From JBFGWM01 sp041588495 (GTDB taxonomy: Bacteria > Pseudomonadota > Gammaproteobacteria > Pseudomonadales > JBFGWM01), in contig JBFGWM010000100.1 in the NCBI GenBank assembly GCA_041588495.1, positions 1-9,485 of the forward strand: a stretch of DNA of 9,485 nucleotides. The letters run 5' to 3'. Positions 1 to 6,297 of the stretch are shown one piece after another. Position 1 is the first letter of the stretch; each line of letters starts with the position of its first letter. The notes under the pieces are model-generated. The model ran no database searches, was not told where the DNA came from, and worked only from the letters and a program-made list of their open reading frames with translations. The position numbers were made by a program, and so were the translations under genes.

Positions 1-60
1 CGGCAGTGTGGAGTATGCCCCTCCCACCTGCCCGAGGACATGGCAAGATACTGTGCACAA

Positions 61-84
61 ATGACCGAAACCCCCCAGGGCTGA
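61..84 (+). other. Possible 7-codon leader mini-ORF upstream of the TauE-like gene
   Basis: An ATG at 61 opens a seven-codon reading frame (MTETPQG) that stops at TGA 82-84, one codon before the GTG at 88 and in the same frame. The AGGG that would serve as ribosome-binding site for the GTG lies inside it (77-80). It could be a translated leader, a chance ATG, or the remnant of a longer N-terminus cut by a stop mutation. I see no direct evidence of translation. Confidence 0.2.
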
Positions 85-87
85 TTC

Positions 88-906
88 GTGGCCATCGTTT
101 GCGGCGTGCTGATCGGACTGGCCCTCGGGCTCACCGGTGGCGGCGGCTCGATCTTCGCGGTGCCGATGCTGGTCTACGTGCTGGGTGTCATACCCCGTGA
201 CGCGATCGGCATCTCCCTCGTCGCGGTGGCGGGCGCCGCGATGCTCGGAACGGTCGGCGCGGCCCGCAGCGGCATGATCGAGTACCGGGCCGGGGTCGTG
301 TTTGCGGCCGGGGGTCTGCTGGCCGCACCCGGCGGCATCTGGCTCGGGCGCCAGGTGTCCGAGCAGACCATCCTGCTCGCGTTCGCCCTGCTCATGCTCG
401 GCGTCGGCTTGCTGATGTGGCGCAACGCGGTGCGGAAACCCGAAATCACCGGCGTGGTGCGCGCCAGTTTCGCAACCGTCGCGAAAAACGGTACGGGGCC
501 ACTGTGCCGGTTCGAGCCGGATTCCCGCCTGCGGCTCAGCGCCCCGTGCAGCGCCGCCCTGTGTGTCGCCGGAACCGGTACCGGGGTGCTGGCCGGTTTC
601 TTCGGCGTCGGCGGCGGATTCCTGATCGTGCCGGCACTGATGTTCATCACCCAGCTGGACATCCGGCGTTCCGTCGCGACCTCCCTGTTCGTGATTTCCT
701 GCATCGCACTGTCCGGGGTGGCCACCCTGTTGATCCAGGGGGGCCGGCCGCCCTGGCCGATGACCGGGCTGTTCCTGGCGGGCGCCCTGCTCGGCATGCT
801 GCTGGGTCGCCTGCTGGCCGCCCGTCTCGCCGGTGCACTGCTGCAGAAAATCTTCGCCGGCGGCGTCATGCTGGTCGCGGTATCCATGCTGACCTGGGGG
901 CGCTGA
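88..906 (+). CDS. TauE/SafE family membrane permease (putative sulfite/organosulfonate exporter)
   Basis: A 272-residue polytopic inner-membrane protein. Members of TauE/SafE (formerly DUF81) are thought to move sulfite, sulfonates or related anions across the inner membrane. The protein has the family's two-fold internal repeat: GLTGGGGSIFAVPMLVY near residues 14-30 and GFFGVGGGFLIVPALMF near 170-186, each opening a hydrophobic half. A polar linker (about 113-155) lies between the halves. The start is GTG at 88, preceded by AGGG at 77-80; an in-frame TGA at 82-84 rules out any longer form. Little sequence precedes the first glycine-rich motif, so the N-terminus is short for the family. The gene sits 10 bp upstream of the YeeE-like gene with GAGG (905-908) before that start, which points to one transcript with a sulfur-transport role. 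The substrate cannot be read from sequence. Confidence 0.88.
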   Translation: MAIVCGVLIGLALGLTGGGGSIFAVPMLVYVLGVIPRDAIGISLVAVAGAAMLGTVGAARSGMIEYRAGVVFAAGGLLAAPGGIWLGRQVSEQTILLAFALLMLGVGLLMWRNAVRKPEITGVVRASFATVAKNGTGPLCRFEPDSRLRLSAPCSAALCVAGTGTGVLAGFFGVGGGFLIVPALMFITQLDIRRSVATSLFVISCIALSGVATLLIQGGRPPWPMTGLFLAGALLGMLLGRLLAARLAGALLQKIFAGGVMLVAVSMLTWGR

Positions 907-916
907 GGCAATCCAC

Positions 917-1351
917 ATGGAAACATTCAATCCGCTTGCGGCGTTCGGCGGTGGCGTGCTGATCGGGGGCGCCGCGCTGCTGCTCATGCTGGTCAACGGA
1001 CGGGTCGCGGGGATCAGCGGGATTCTCGGCGGCCTGCTGTCGCCCAGACCGGGCGACATCGCGTGGCGCGCGGGCTTCATTGCGGGTCTGCCCGGCGGTG
1101 GACTGGTATTCCTGTGGCTGCACGAAGGGAGCCTGGGGGTCAGCCTCGTCGCCTCCTGGCCGCAGACCGTGCTCGCGGGCCTGCTGGTCGGTTTCGGGAC
1201 CCGCATGGGAAGCGGCTGCACCAGCGGACACGGGGTGTGCGGCATCGGACGCCTGTCGCGACGCTCGCTGGTCGCCACGCTGGTTTTCATCGCCACGGGC
1301 ATGGCGACGGTGCTGGCGCTGCGCCTGCTGGGGCTGTTCCATGGCGGATAA
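917..1351 (+). CDS. YeeE/YedE-family transporter, N-terminal-half protein
   Basis: A 144-residue hydrophobic protein with about four membrane segments. It corresponds to the first half of YeeE/YedE (DUF395), a family that includes thiosulfate importers in E. coli and Spirochaeta. The diagnostic motif GSGCTSGHGVCGIGRLS spans about 98-114, with C101 and C108; conserved cysteines in this family are proposed to relay the sulfur substrate through the pore. NGRVAGISGILGG near 27-39 is another family signature. The stop codon overlaps the start of the next gene, which encodes the matching second half, so the two products probably form one transporter. Similar split pairs are often found near sulfide or persulfide detoxification genes. 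Direction and substrate (thiosulfate, sulfide or another sulfur species) are inferred only from family and neighbours. Confidence 0.85.
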   Translation: METFNPLAAFGGGVLIGGAALLLMLVNGRVAGISGILGGLLSPRPGDIAWRAGFIAGLPGGGLVFLWLHEGSLGVSLVASWPQTVLAGLLVGFGTRMGSGCTSGHGVCGIGRLSRRSLVATLVFIATGMATVLALRLLGLFHGG

Positions 1352-1796
1352 CCGTTTCGCGCGGCTGCTTGAACCGGGCGTCGGCGCGTTCAGCGGGGTC
1401 CTGTTCGGACTCGGCCTCGGGATCTCGGAAATGGTCAACCCCGCGCGCGTTGTCGGATTCCTCGACATCACCGGCAACTGGGATCCCACCCTGGGCGTGG
1501 TCATGCTCGGCGCGCTTGCCGTCACCATTCCCGGTTTCCGGCTGGTCCTGCGCAGGAACGGTCCCCTGCTCGCCGCGAAATTCAACGTTCCCACCCGGAC
1601 CGAACTCGACCGTCCCCTGCTTCTCGGCGCGGTTCTTTTCGGGGTCGGCTGGGGACTCGGCGGCTTTTGCCCGGGACCGGCCCTCACCGCCCTGGTCAGC
1701 GGCCACCCCGAGGTGTTCGTGTTCGTCGGCGCCATGCTGCTGGGCGCCTGGATTCACGATCGGGCTGCCGGCCGGCCGACGCTCACACGACGTTGA
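1341..1796 (+). CDS. YeeE/YedE-type transporter, C-terminal-half protein (DUF6691-like)
   Basis: A 151-residue polytopic membrane protein beginning at ATG 1341 inside the end of the preceding gene (11-bp overlap, different frame), which suggests translational coupling and equal amounts of the two halves. Family signatures are GLGLGISEMVNPARVVGFLD at about 23-42 and GWGLGGFCPGPALTAL at about 103-118, with C110 in the second motif as the likely sulfur-handling cysteine. A longer frame open from 1080 is only read-through of the upstream gene's DNA; the shorter start puts the protein at normal length and aligns its first repeat with the family. It probably dimerises or co-folds with the 917-1351 product. 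No soluble sulfur-transferase partner is seen nearby. Confidence 0.83.
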   Translation: MADNRFARLLEPGVGAFSGVLFGLGLGISEMVNPARVVGFLDITGNWDPTLGVVMLGALAVTIPGFRLVLRRNGPLLAAKFNVPTRTELDRPLLLGAVLFGVGWGLGGFCPGPALTALVSGHPEVFVFVGAMLLGAWIHDRAAGRPTLTRR

Positions 1797-1872
1797 ACAG
1801 GGCTGTTCCCTTGCCGCGCGCAACCTGATTTTGGACCATACTCAGGGCATACCGGCTTTCACCCGTTACACC

Positions 1873-2073
1873 ATGGTTTTCCAGTGTCGTGACTGCAGTC
1901 ACAAGGGCAAACAGTTTCCCCAGGGCGCCTGCCCCGCATGCGGGTCGCGGAACGTCGCGCGCATCGGCGGGCGGGAGACCGAGGAAGAAAAGCCGCCAGG
2001 CAAGCTGGGGCTGGTGATCTGCGCGGCGCTGTGGATCGGGCTCGCCGTGGTCATCGCACAGAAGTTTCTCTGA
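1873..2073 (+). CDS. Small membrane-anchored zinc-ribbon protein
   Basis: A 66-residue protein from ATG 1873. The N-terminus carries a compact CxxC...CxxC pattern (C5-x2-C8 and C20-x2-C23), a rubredoxin-like or zinc-ribbon metal site. It is followed by a charged linker (about 29-43, rich in E, K and R) and one hydrophobic helix (about 45-62, GLVICAALWIGLAVVI). The predicted topology is a single-pass membrane protein with the ribbon probably cytoplasmic. It lies 76 bp after the transporter genes, on the same strand and convergent with the Cfa-like gene. No strong Shine-Dalgarno is visible before this ATG. An in-frame longer form back to 1063 would read the transporter genes out of frame and is rejected. 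I do not recognise a named family; the role is unknown. Confidence 0.68.
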   Translation: MVFQCRDCSHKGKQFPQGACPACGSRNVARIGGRETEEEKPPGKLGLVICAALWIGLAVVIAQKFL

Positions 2074-2118
2074 GCCGCTGCGAACCGCTCGCCGCCCGCC
2101 CGGGCTCGTGACCGCGCG

Positions 2119-3369
2119 CTACTTCCCGTTGCGGAAAAACATCTGTACCGCGCTGGCCGCTTTTTCCACGAACAGCGCCTCGCAACTGGCCAGGTAAAAA
2201 TTCCACAGGCGCAGGAACTCCGGATCGCGAAACCGCTCGGGCAGCGCGTTCCGGTTACGCGCAAGCCGGCGCTGCCAGTCGTGCAGGGTGCGCGCATAAT
2301 CCAGGCCGATGTCCTCCAGCCCGGTCAGCTGCAAGCGCGTGTTGCCCGCGGTGTGGTCGAGCACCTGGCGCAGGGAGATCAGCGATCCGCCGGGGAAGAT
2401 GAAATGGCGGATAAAGTCACTGGACTTCAGGTAGCGGTCAAACTCCTGGTCCGGGAACGTGATGCCCTGGATCGCCGCACGTCCGCCCGGCCGCAACAGG
2501 CGCCCGATGCACTCGAAATAGGTCCGCATGTGCTGCGGACCCACGGCCTCGATCATCTCGATGGACACGATGCTGTCGTAGCGACTCTCGCCCTCGAGAT
2601 CCCGGTAATCGCAGAGCCGGACACTGACCAGTTCCTCGACCCCCGCCTCGCGCACGGCTGCACTGGCGTGCTCGTGCTGCTCCCGGGACAGGGTGATCGT
2701 GGTCACCCGGACCCCGTAGTTCGCTGCCGCGTGAATCGCGAAACCGCCCCAGCCCGAACCGATCTCGAGCAGTTCCTCGCCCGGGCGCAGGTCCAGGGTG
2801 CGGCAGATGCGATCGATTTTCTCGTGTTGCGCTTCCTCCAGGCTCGCACCCGGCGTCGGGTAGACCGCCGAGGAATACAGCATGCGGTCATCAAGAAAGG
2901 TGCGGAAGAATTCGTTGCTGAGGTCGTAGTGGGCCGCGATGTTGCGCTGGCTGCCGCGGCGGGTGTTCGAACGCAGGCGATGCAGCATTCTATAGATGGG
3001 AAAACTCACCGCCGTCCAGTCACGCTCCAGGCGGCGCATCGCCGACTGGTTGCGGGCCAGGATGCGCAGCAGGGTGCGCAGGTCGCTGGTGTCCCACATG
3101 CCGGTGAAATATCCCTGTCCGGCGCCAATGTCGGCACCCAGGGCCAGGTAGGCCCAGGCCCACGGATTGCGCACCTCGACCTCGACCGCGGGTCCGGCGC
3201 CATCGGGATTCCCGGCGCTGCCCTCCCACTCACCATCGCGGACCGTGATCGAACCCCAATGGACATCCTCCAGCGCCCGCATCATGGCGCGGCGGAAGAA
3301 ACGCGTCAGTGGGTTGTGGCGTACCCGCGCATCTGCGGAGGCGGTTGTGACGGCGATCGAATCAGACAT
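2119..3369 (-). CDS. Cyclopropane-fatty-acyl-phospholipid synthase-like SAM-dependent methyltransferase
   Basis: A 416-residue enzyme expected to methylate double bonds in membrane phospholipid acyl chains using S-adenosylmethionine. Visible motifs: HYDLSNEFFRTFLDDRMLYSSA (about 147-168, substrate-entry/active-site region, given here by its ends and key residues H147, Y165, S167), the SAM-binding loop LEIGSGWGG (201-209), the catalytic-region segment SIEMIEAVG (269-277) and a C-terminal Y358. Aligned by eye to E. coli Cfa, the bicarbonate-site Cys139 corresponds to Ser167 and His266 to Gln301, while Glu239 (E274), Ile268 (I303) and Tyr317 (Y358) are kept. This pattern recalls the Cfa-like methyltransferases that work with FAD oxidoreductases (BfaB- or UfaM-type), so the product may be a methylated chain rather than a cyclopropane. 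ATG 3369 lies 3 bp after the DUF1365 stop, and this is the last gene of the operon. Confidence 0.9.
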   Translation of the reverse strand: MSDSIAVTTASADARVRHNPLTRFFRRAMMRALEDVHWGSITVRDGEWEGSAGNPDGAGPAVEVEVRNPWAWAYLALGADIGAGQGYFTGMWDTSDLRTLLRILARNQSAMRRLERDWTAVSFPIYRMLHRLRSNTRRGSQRNIAAHYDLSNEFFRTFLDDRMLYSSAVYPTPGASLEEAQHEKIDRICRTLDLRPGEELLEIGSGWGGFAIHAAANYGVRVTTITLSREQHEHASAAVREAGVEELVSVRLCDYRDLEGESRYDSIVSIEMIEAVGPQHMRTYFECIGRLLRPGGRAAIQGITFPDQEFDRYLKSSDFIRHFIFPGGSLISLRQVLDHTAGNTRLQLTGLEDIGLDYARTLHDWQRRLARNRNALPERFRDPEFLRLWNFYLASCEALFVEKAASAVQMFFRNGK

Positions 3370-3372
3370 GAC

Positions 3373-4134
3373 TCAACTCCCTTGTGCGGAAGACGGGTGG
3401 GGAACGTAGGGGACTTTTTTCAGCCACAGGCGCAGGGCCTGCCAGTAGATTCCGGCAACCACCTGCGTGGTGGCCCAGGGGTACAGCCACATGGCGCGAC
3501 GCAGGGCACGCGGCGTGACCGGTTCGGGTGCCAGCGCGAGGCTGGCGTGAAAGCTGCGCCGGCCATCCTGCCAGTTTTCGATCAGGACGCTGATACGCTC
3601 GTCACGCAGGCCGATTCTCCAGCGGTACTCGTAATCCATGGCCATGAACGGCGACACGTGGAGGGCCTTGCGGCTGCGGAAGCGGAGATCCGTCGGGTCC
3701 TGGTCACGGGCGTCGAGCACGTACTGGTGACGCTCGCCCCAGGGCGTGTTGTGGACATCGGCGACGATTGCCTGCAGGGTTTCGCCATCAGGTGCGAAAC
3801 AGAAGTACAGCGCGATGGGATTGAAGCAGTGCCCCCAGTAGCGCAGGTGCGCGAGCATGCGCACCGGGCCGCGCTGCAGCGGGCCAAGTTCCTGTTCCAC
3901 GGTTGTCCACGCGGTGTCTGCAAGGTCGACCGCGGGATCGCCGAAATAGTCCTCGCGGTGCAGCGCCGCCAGGTTGCGGCGCTCAAAGGACCACAGCAGC
4001 ACGTTCTCAAACAAGCCGGGAGCCTCGTCGAGATCCACGTACATCATGAAGGTGCGATAGCCGAACGCGTGCTCCACCGGCTCGTGACGGTGGTGGCGGA
4101 CCCGCCCGAAGCAGACGCGGCTGAAGTGGCTCAC
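3373..4134 (-). CDS. DUF1365 family protein of the Cfa-linked lipid cluster
   Basis: A 253-residue protein of unknown biochemical function, nearly always encoded between an FAD oxidoreductase and a Cfa-like methyltransferase. Family signatures are clear: VRHHRHEPVEHAFGY (about 12-26) followed by MMYVDLDE (30-37), RYWGHCFNPIALYFCF (98-113), VHNTPWGERHQYVL (127-140) and HVSPFMAMDYEYRWR (159-173). A hydrophobic stretch near the C-terminus (about 211-237) may associate with the membrane. The start chosen is GTG at 4134, whose bases overlap the TGA of the upstream FAD gene (GTGA, 4134-4131); the frame stays open to an earlier ATG at 4362, but that extension lies wholly inside the FAD gene and does not resemble the family. 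Overlap plus a 3-bp gap downstream indicate strong translational coupling. A role in handling or modifying acyl lipids is inferred from context only. Confidence 0.88.
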   Translation of the reverse strand: MSHFSRVCFGRVRHHRHEPVEHAFGYRTFMMYVDLDEAPGLFENVLLWSFERRNLAALHREDYFGDPAVDLADTAWTTVEQELGPLQRGPVRMLAHLRYWGHCFNPIALYFCFAPDGETLQAIVADVHNTPWGERHQYVLDARDQDPTDLRFRSRKALHVSPFMAMDYEYRWRIGLRDERISVLIENWQDGRRSFHASLALAPEPVTPRALRRAMWLYPWATTQVVAGIYWQALRLWLKKVPYVPHPSSAQGS

Positions 4135-5378
4135 GGGCTCACCCCGAGGTCCTCGCACACGCGCAGGGCGCTGCGCACCCCGTCCTCGTGAAAGCCGTTG
4201 AACCAGTAGGCGCCACAGTAATGCGTGCGGTTGTGGCCGGCGATCCGATCCCACTGCCCGCGGGCATGGTCGCTCTCCGGGGTGTACAGGGGGTGCGCGT
4301 ATTCGATCCGGCGCAGGACGCGCTCCGGACGGATGGCGTCCTCCTGGTTGAGGGTGACGCACACGTGTTCACGGGTCGGGAGGCTCTGCAACTGGTTCAT
4401 GTAATAAGTCACCGCCACCCGCTCCGCGCCGGCCCGCGGGATGCGGTAGTTCCACGCCGACCACGCGCCCTGGTTGCGCGGCAGGACAGCCGGGTCGGTA
4501 TGCAGGATCGCGGTGTTGTCCTGGTAGGGCAGCGCCCCGAGAATGCCGCGCTCATCGGCGCTCGCCGCCTCGCCCAGAATCGCCAGGGCCTGGTCGCTGT
4601 GACAGGCGAACACCACGCGGTCGAAGCGGGCCGACTCCGTACCGTTGATGGCGAGTTCCACGCCGCCGGCATCGCGACGTACGCCGGTCACCCGCGCCCC
4701 AGTGCGCACCTGCCCCGGGAAGCCGCGCAGGAAGGCATCCACATAGGCCCGTCCGCCCCCCTTCAGGGTCCGCCACTGGATGTCGCCGGCCACAGACAAC
4801 AAGCCGTGGTTGTCGAGGAACTCGATGAACGGACGCATGGGAAAGTCGGTGATGCGGGTGTCGGGCGCCGACCAGATCGCGGCCGCCATGGGCACGATGT
4901 AGTAGCGGAGGAAGGCCTCGGAATAATTGCGCGCGGCCATGCACTCACCAAGCGTCATGCCCAGTTCACGGTCACTCAGACGTCCGCTGGCCCGGTTGAA
5001 TCGCAGGATGTCGCGCACCATGCGGTAGAAATCGCCATCGAGAAGGTTGGCGCGGCGCGCCACCAGGCTGAACAGGTTGCGGCTGCCGTATTCGAACCCG
5101 GTCGCCTCGCAGCTGACCGAGAAACTCATGGGTGCGGGCTGGGTCTCCACGCCCAGTCGGTCCAGGAAGCGGATGAAATTGGGGTACGTGACCTCGTTGT
5201 AGACGATGAAACCGGTATCCACCGGCAGCATTCCGGCCTCCGTTTCCACGTCGACCGTGTTGGTGTGGCCGCCAACCCAGGCCCCCGCCTCGAGCAGGGT
5301 CACATCATACCGGCGCGCCAGGGTGTCCGCGCAGATGATTCCTGAAACGCCCCCGCCGACAATGGCAACCTTTTCCAC
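4131..5378 (-). CDS. FAD-dependent amine-oxidase-like oxidoreductase of the Cfa-linked lipid cluster
   Basis: A 415-residue flavoprotein. The N-terminus has a Rossmann dinucleotide-binding loop (VAIVGGGVSG, G8-x-G10-x2-G13), an acidic residue after the second strand (LLEAG, about 28-32) and GGHTNTV (about 36-42), typical of NAD(P)-binding amine-oxidase/protoporphyrinogen-oxidase-like proteins. The C-terminal CGAYWFNGFHEDGVRSAL segment (about 389-406) matches the family's second FAD contact. The start is GTG 5378, supported by AAGGTGG at 5389-5383 about four bases upstream. It is the first gene of a minus-strand operon with DUF1365 and the Cfa-like enzyme. Family members in such clusters are thought to oxidise or reduce the methylated acyl chain, as with BfaA-type partners in 10-methyl fatty acid synthesis; the exact reaction here is inferred. 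Many genomes annotate it only as FAD-dependent oxidoreductase or amine oxidase. Confidence 0.88.
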   Translation of the reverse strand: MEKVAIVGGGVSGIICADTLARRYDVTLLEAGAWVGGHTNTVDVETEAGMLPVDTGFIVYNEVTYPNFIRFLDRLGVETQPAPMSFSVSCEATGFEYGSRNLFSLVARRANLLDGDFYRMVRDILRFNRASGRLSDRELGMTLGECMAARNYSEAFLRYYIVPMAAAIWSAPDTRITDFPMRPFIEFLDNHGLLSVAGDIQWRTLKGGGRAYVDAFLRGFPGQVRTGARVTGVRRDAGGVELAINGTESARFDRVVFACHSDQALAILGEAASADERGILGALPYQDNTAILHTDPAVLPRNQGAWSAWNYRIPRAGAERVAVTYYMNQLQSLPTREHVCVTLNQEDAIRPERVLRRIEYAHPLYTPESDHARGQWDRIAGHNRTHYCGAYWFNGFHEDGVRSALRVCEDLGVSP

Positions 5379-5382
5379 GGAT

Positions 5383-5389
5383 CCACCTT
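5383..5389 (-). promoter_or_regulatory. Shine-Dalgarno supporting GTG start of the FAD oxidoreductase
   Basis: On the minus strand AAGGTGG precedes GTG 5378 by four bases. It is the only good ribosome-binding site near the MEKVAIVGGG start and decides in favour of the GTG codon. Confidence 0.6.
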
Positions 5390-5394
5390 GTGCA

Positions 5395-5422
5395 TTAACC
5401 TACCGTTTGGTAATTTTATAGA
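5395..5422 (+). promoter_or_regulatory. Candidate divergent promoter for the SDR gene, with a short dyad in its spacer
   Basis: On the plus strand TTAACC (5395-5400) and TATAGA (5417-5422) are 16 bases apart, each matching consensus at four of six positions. The spacer opens with TACCGTTTGGTA (5401-5412), an inverted repeat with 4-bp arms. The -10 overlaps the -10 of the opposing promoter, so the two would compete or be controlled by one regulator. The match is weak and the dyad short, so this is tentative. Confidence 0.28.
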
Positions 5423-5441
5423 TTCCGGGATTCACATGCAA
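5413..5441 (-). promoter_or_regulatory. Candidate sigma-70-type promoter for the FAD/DUF1365/Cfa operon
   Basis: Reading the minus strand, TTGCAT (5441-5436) is followed after 17 bases by TAAAAT (5418-5413). The -10 matches the consensus at five of six positions, the -35 only at three, and spacing is ideal. This is the most AT-rich patch in the intergenic region. Transcription would start about 30 bases ahead of the GTG. I looked for the TGATCC-type ECF motif used by sigma-E/ChrR and did not find a convincing copy. Confidence 0.4.
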
Positions 5442-5497
5442 GGGACGGGCGCCCAGGAACCCGTCCCGCAGGTCCCGTAGACACCCCTGACACGCCC

Positions 5498-5501
5498 GGA
5501 G
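5498..5501 (+). promoter_or_regulatory. Shine-Dalgarno deciding the SDR start
   Basis: GGAG ends five bases before ATG 5507 but only two bases before the GTG at 5504. The spacing favours ATG 5507 as the initiation codon. Confidence 0.5.
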
Positions 5502-5506
5502 CGGTG

Positions 5507-6265
5507 ATGGCGAATGTATTCCCAAACACGCTGGTGACCGGTGCCAGCGGCGGTATCGGCGAGGCACTGGTCCGGGCCCTGCTGGCGAGTGCGGGCACGG
5601 AACGGGTCTACGCGACCTGGCATGATCCGGACCACGCGAAGGGCCTCGCGGAACTGGCGGAGGCACACCCGGGACGCCTGCATGCCATGCAGGTGGAATG
5701 TTGCGACCCCGGGTCGATCTCACGCATGGTCCAGCGAATCGAGGTGGATTCACAGCGCCTGCACCTGGCAATCAACTGCGTGGGGTTTCTGCACCGCGAC
5801 GGTATCGAACCGGAAAAGCACCTCGGACAGGTACACGCCGACCATCTTCTGGAGTCGTTCCGGGTCAACAGTCTGCCCACGCTGCTCCTCGCCCAGGCCC
5901 TGCAGCCACTCTTCCGCCACCGCCAGCCATCGGTGCTCGCCGCGATCTCGGCGCGGGTCGGCAGTATCGGTGACAACCGCCTGGGCGGCTGGTACGGCTA
6001 CCGGGCGTCTAAGGCGGCGCTCAATATGTACATCCGCACCATCGCCATCGAGTACCGGCGTACCTGCCCGGAAACCCGGGTCATCGCCCTGCACCCAGGC
6101 ACTGTCGACACAGCCCTGTCCGAACCGTTCCAGTCGGGGGTGCCGACCGGCAAGTTGTTCACTCCGGAACGCAGCGCGACCCACCTGCTGGAGGTTATCG
6201 ATCGGCTCGACGAGAAATCAAACGGGCGCTTCTACGCTTGGGACGGGCAGGAAATTCCGTGGTGA
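5507..6265 (+). CDS. Short-chain dehydrogenase/reductase (SDR, C-factor-like)
   Basis: A 252-residue classical-type SDR, expected to be a cytoplasmic NAD(P)-dependent oxidoreductase. Visible are the cofactor loop TGASGGIG (11-18), an NCVG motif at 90-93 in place of the usual NNAG, the structural Asn in RVNS (N121), catalytic Ser148 (AAISARVGS), and Tyr165/Lys169 in YGYRASKAAL, followed by HPGTVDT (196-202). The catalytic tetrad is complete, so it should be active. It is divergent from the FAD/DUF1365/Cfa operon across 128 bp. SDRs of this C-factor-like group commonly accompany that operon in proteobacteria, which suggests it acts on the same lipid product or a carbonyl derived from it; the substrate is not known. 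It is convergent with the TlpA-like gene, 32 bp apart. Confidence 0.87.
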   Translation: MANVFPNTLVTGASGGIGEALVRALLASAGTERVYATWHDPDHAKGLAELAEAHPGRLHAMQVECCDPGSISRMVQRIEVDSQRLHLAINCVGFLHRDGIEPEKHLGQVHADHLLESFRVNSLPTLLLAQALQPLFRHRQPSVLAAISARVGSIGDNRLGGWYGYRASKAALNMYIRTIAIEYRRTCPETRVIALHPGTVDTALSEPFQSGVPTGKLFTPERSATHLLEVIDRLDEKSNGRFYAWDGQEIPW

Positions 6266-6297
6266 CCCCCTCCCATAATGCGGGTCGACGGAACGGG

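Noticed and set aside
174..926. Minus-strand open frame opposite the TauE-like gene (and another at 866-1735 opposite the YeeE pair)
   Set aside because: Proline/arginine/serine-rich shadow of membrane-protein genes, with no recognisable domain.
1797..1872. A promoter for the zinc-ribbon gene using TTGCCG (1811-1816)
   Set aside because: No -10-like hexamer falls at 16-18 bases; CATACT lies about 20 bases away, so the match is not convincing.
2281..4191. A 636-codon plus-strand open frame opposite the Cfa-like and DUF1365 genes
   Set aside because: It is fully antisense to two well-recognised genes, has no family resemblance and is the kind of long opposite-strand frame expected in high-GC coding DNA.
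4135..4362. N-terminal extension of the DUF1365 protein to an ATG at 4362
   Set aside because: The extra 76 residues lie entirely within the FAD gene in another frame and do not resemble DUF1365; the GTG at 4134 gives the usual length and a GTGA coupling.
4188..5345. A 385-codon plus-strand open frame antisense to the FAD oxidoreductase
   Set aside because: Composition is low in typical hydrophobic-core pattern, it has no motifs, and the opposite strand encodes a clear flavoprotein.
5379..5506. A sigma-E/ChrR-type (ECF) promoter, TGATCC with a 16-base spacer
   Set aside because: Only a TGAATCC is seen on the minus strand, with no fitting -10 at the right distance, so I did not call it.
6262..6286. 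GACCC...GGGTC inverted repeat between the SDR and TlpA-like genes as a terminator
   Set aside because: The arms are five bases with a long loop and no T-run; too weak to call.
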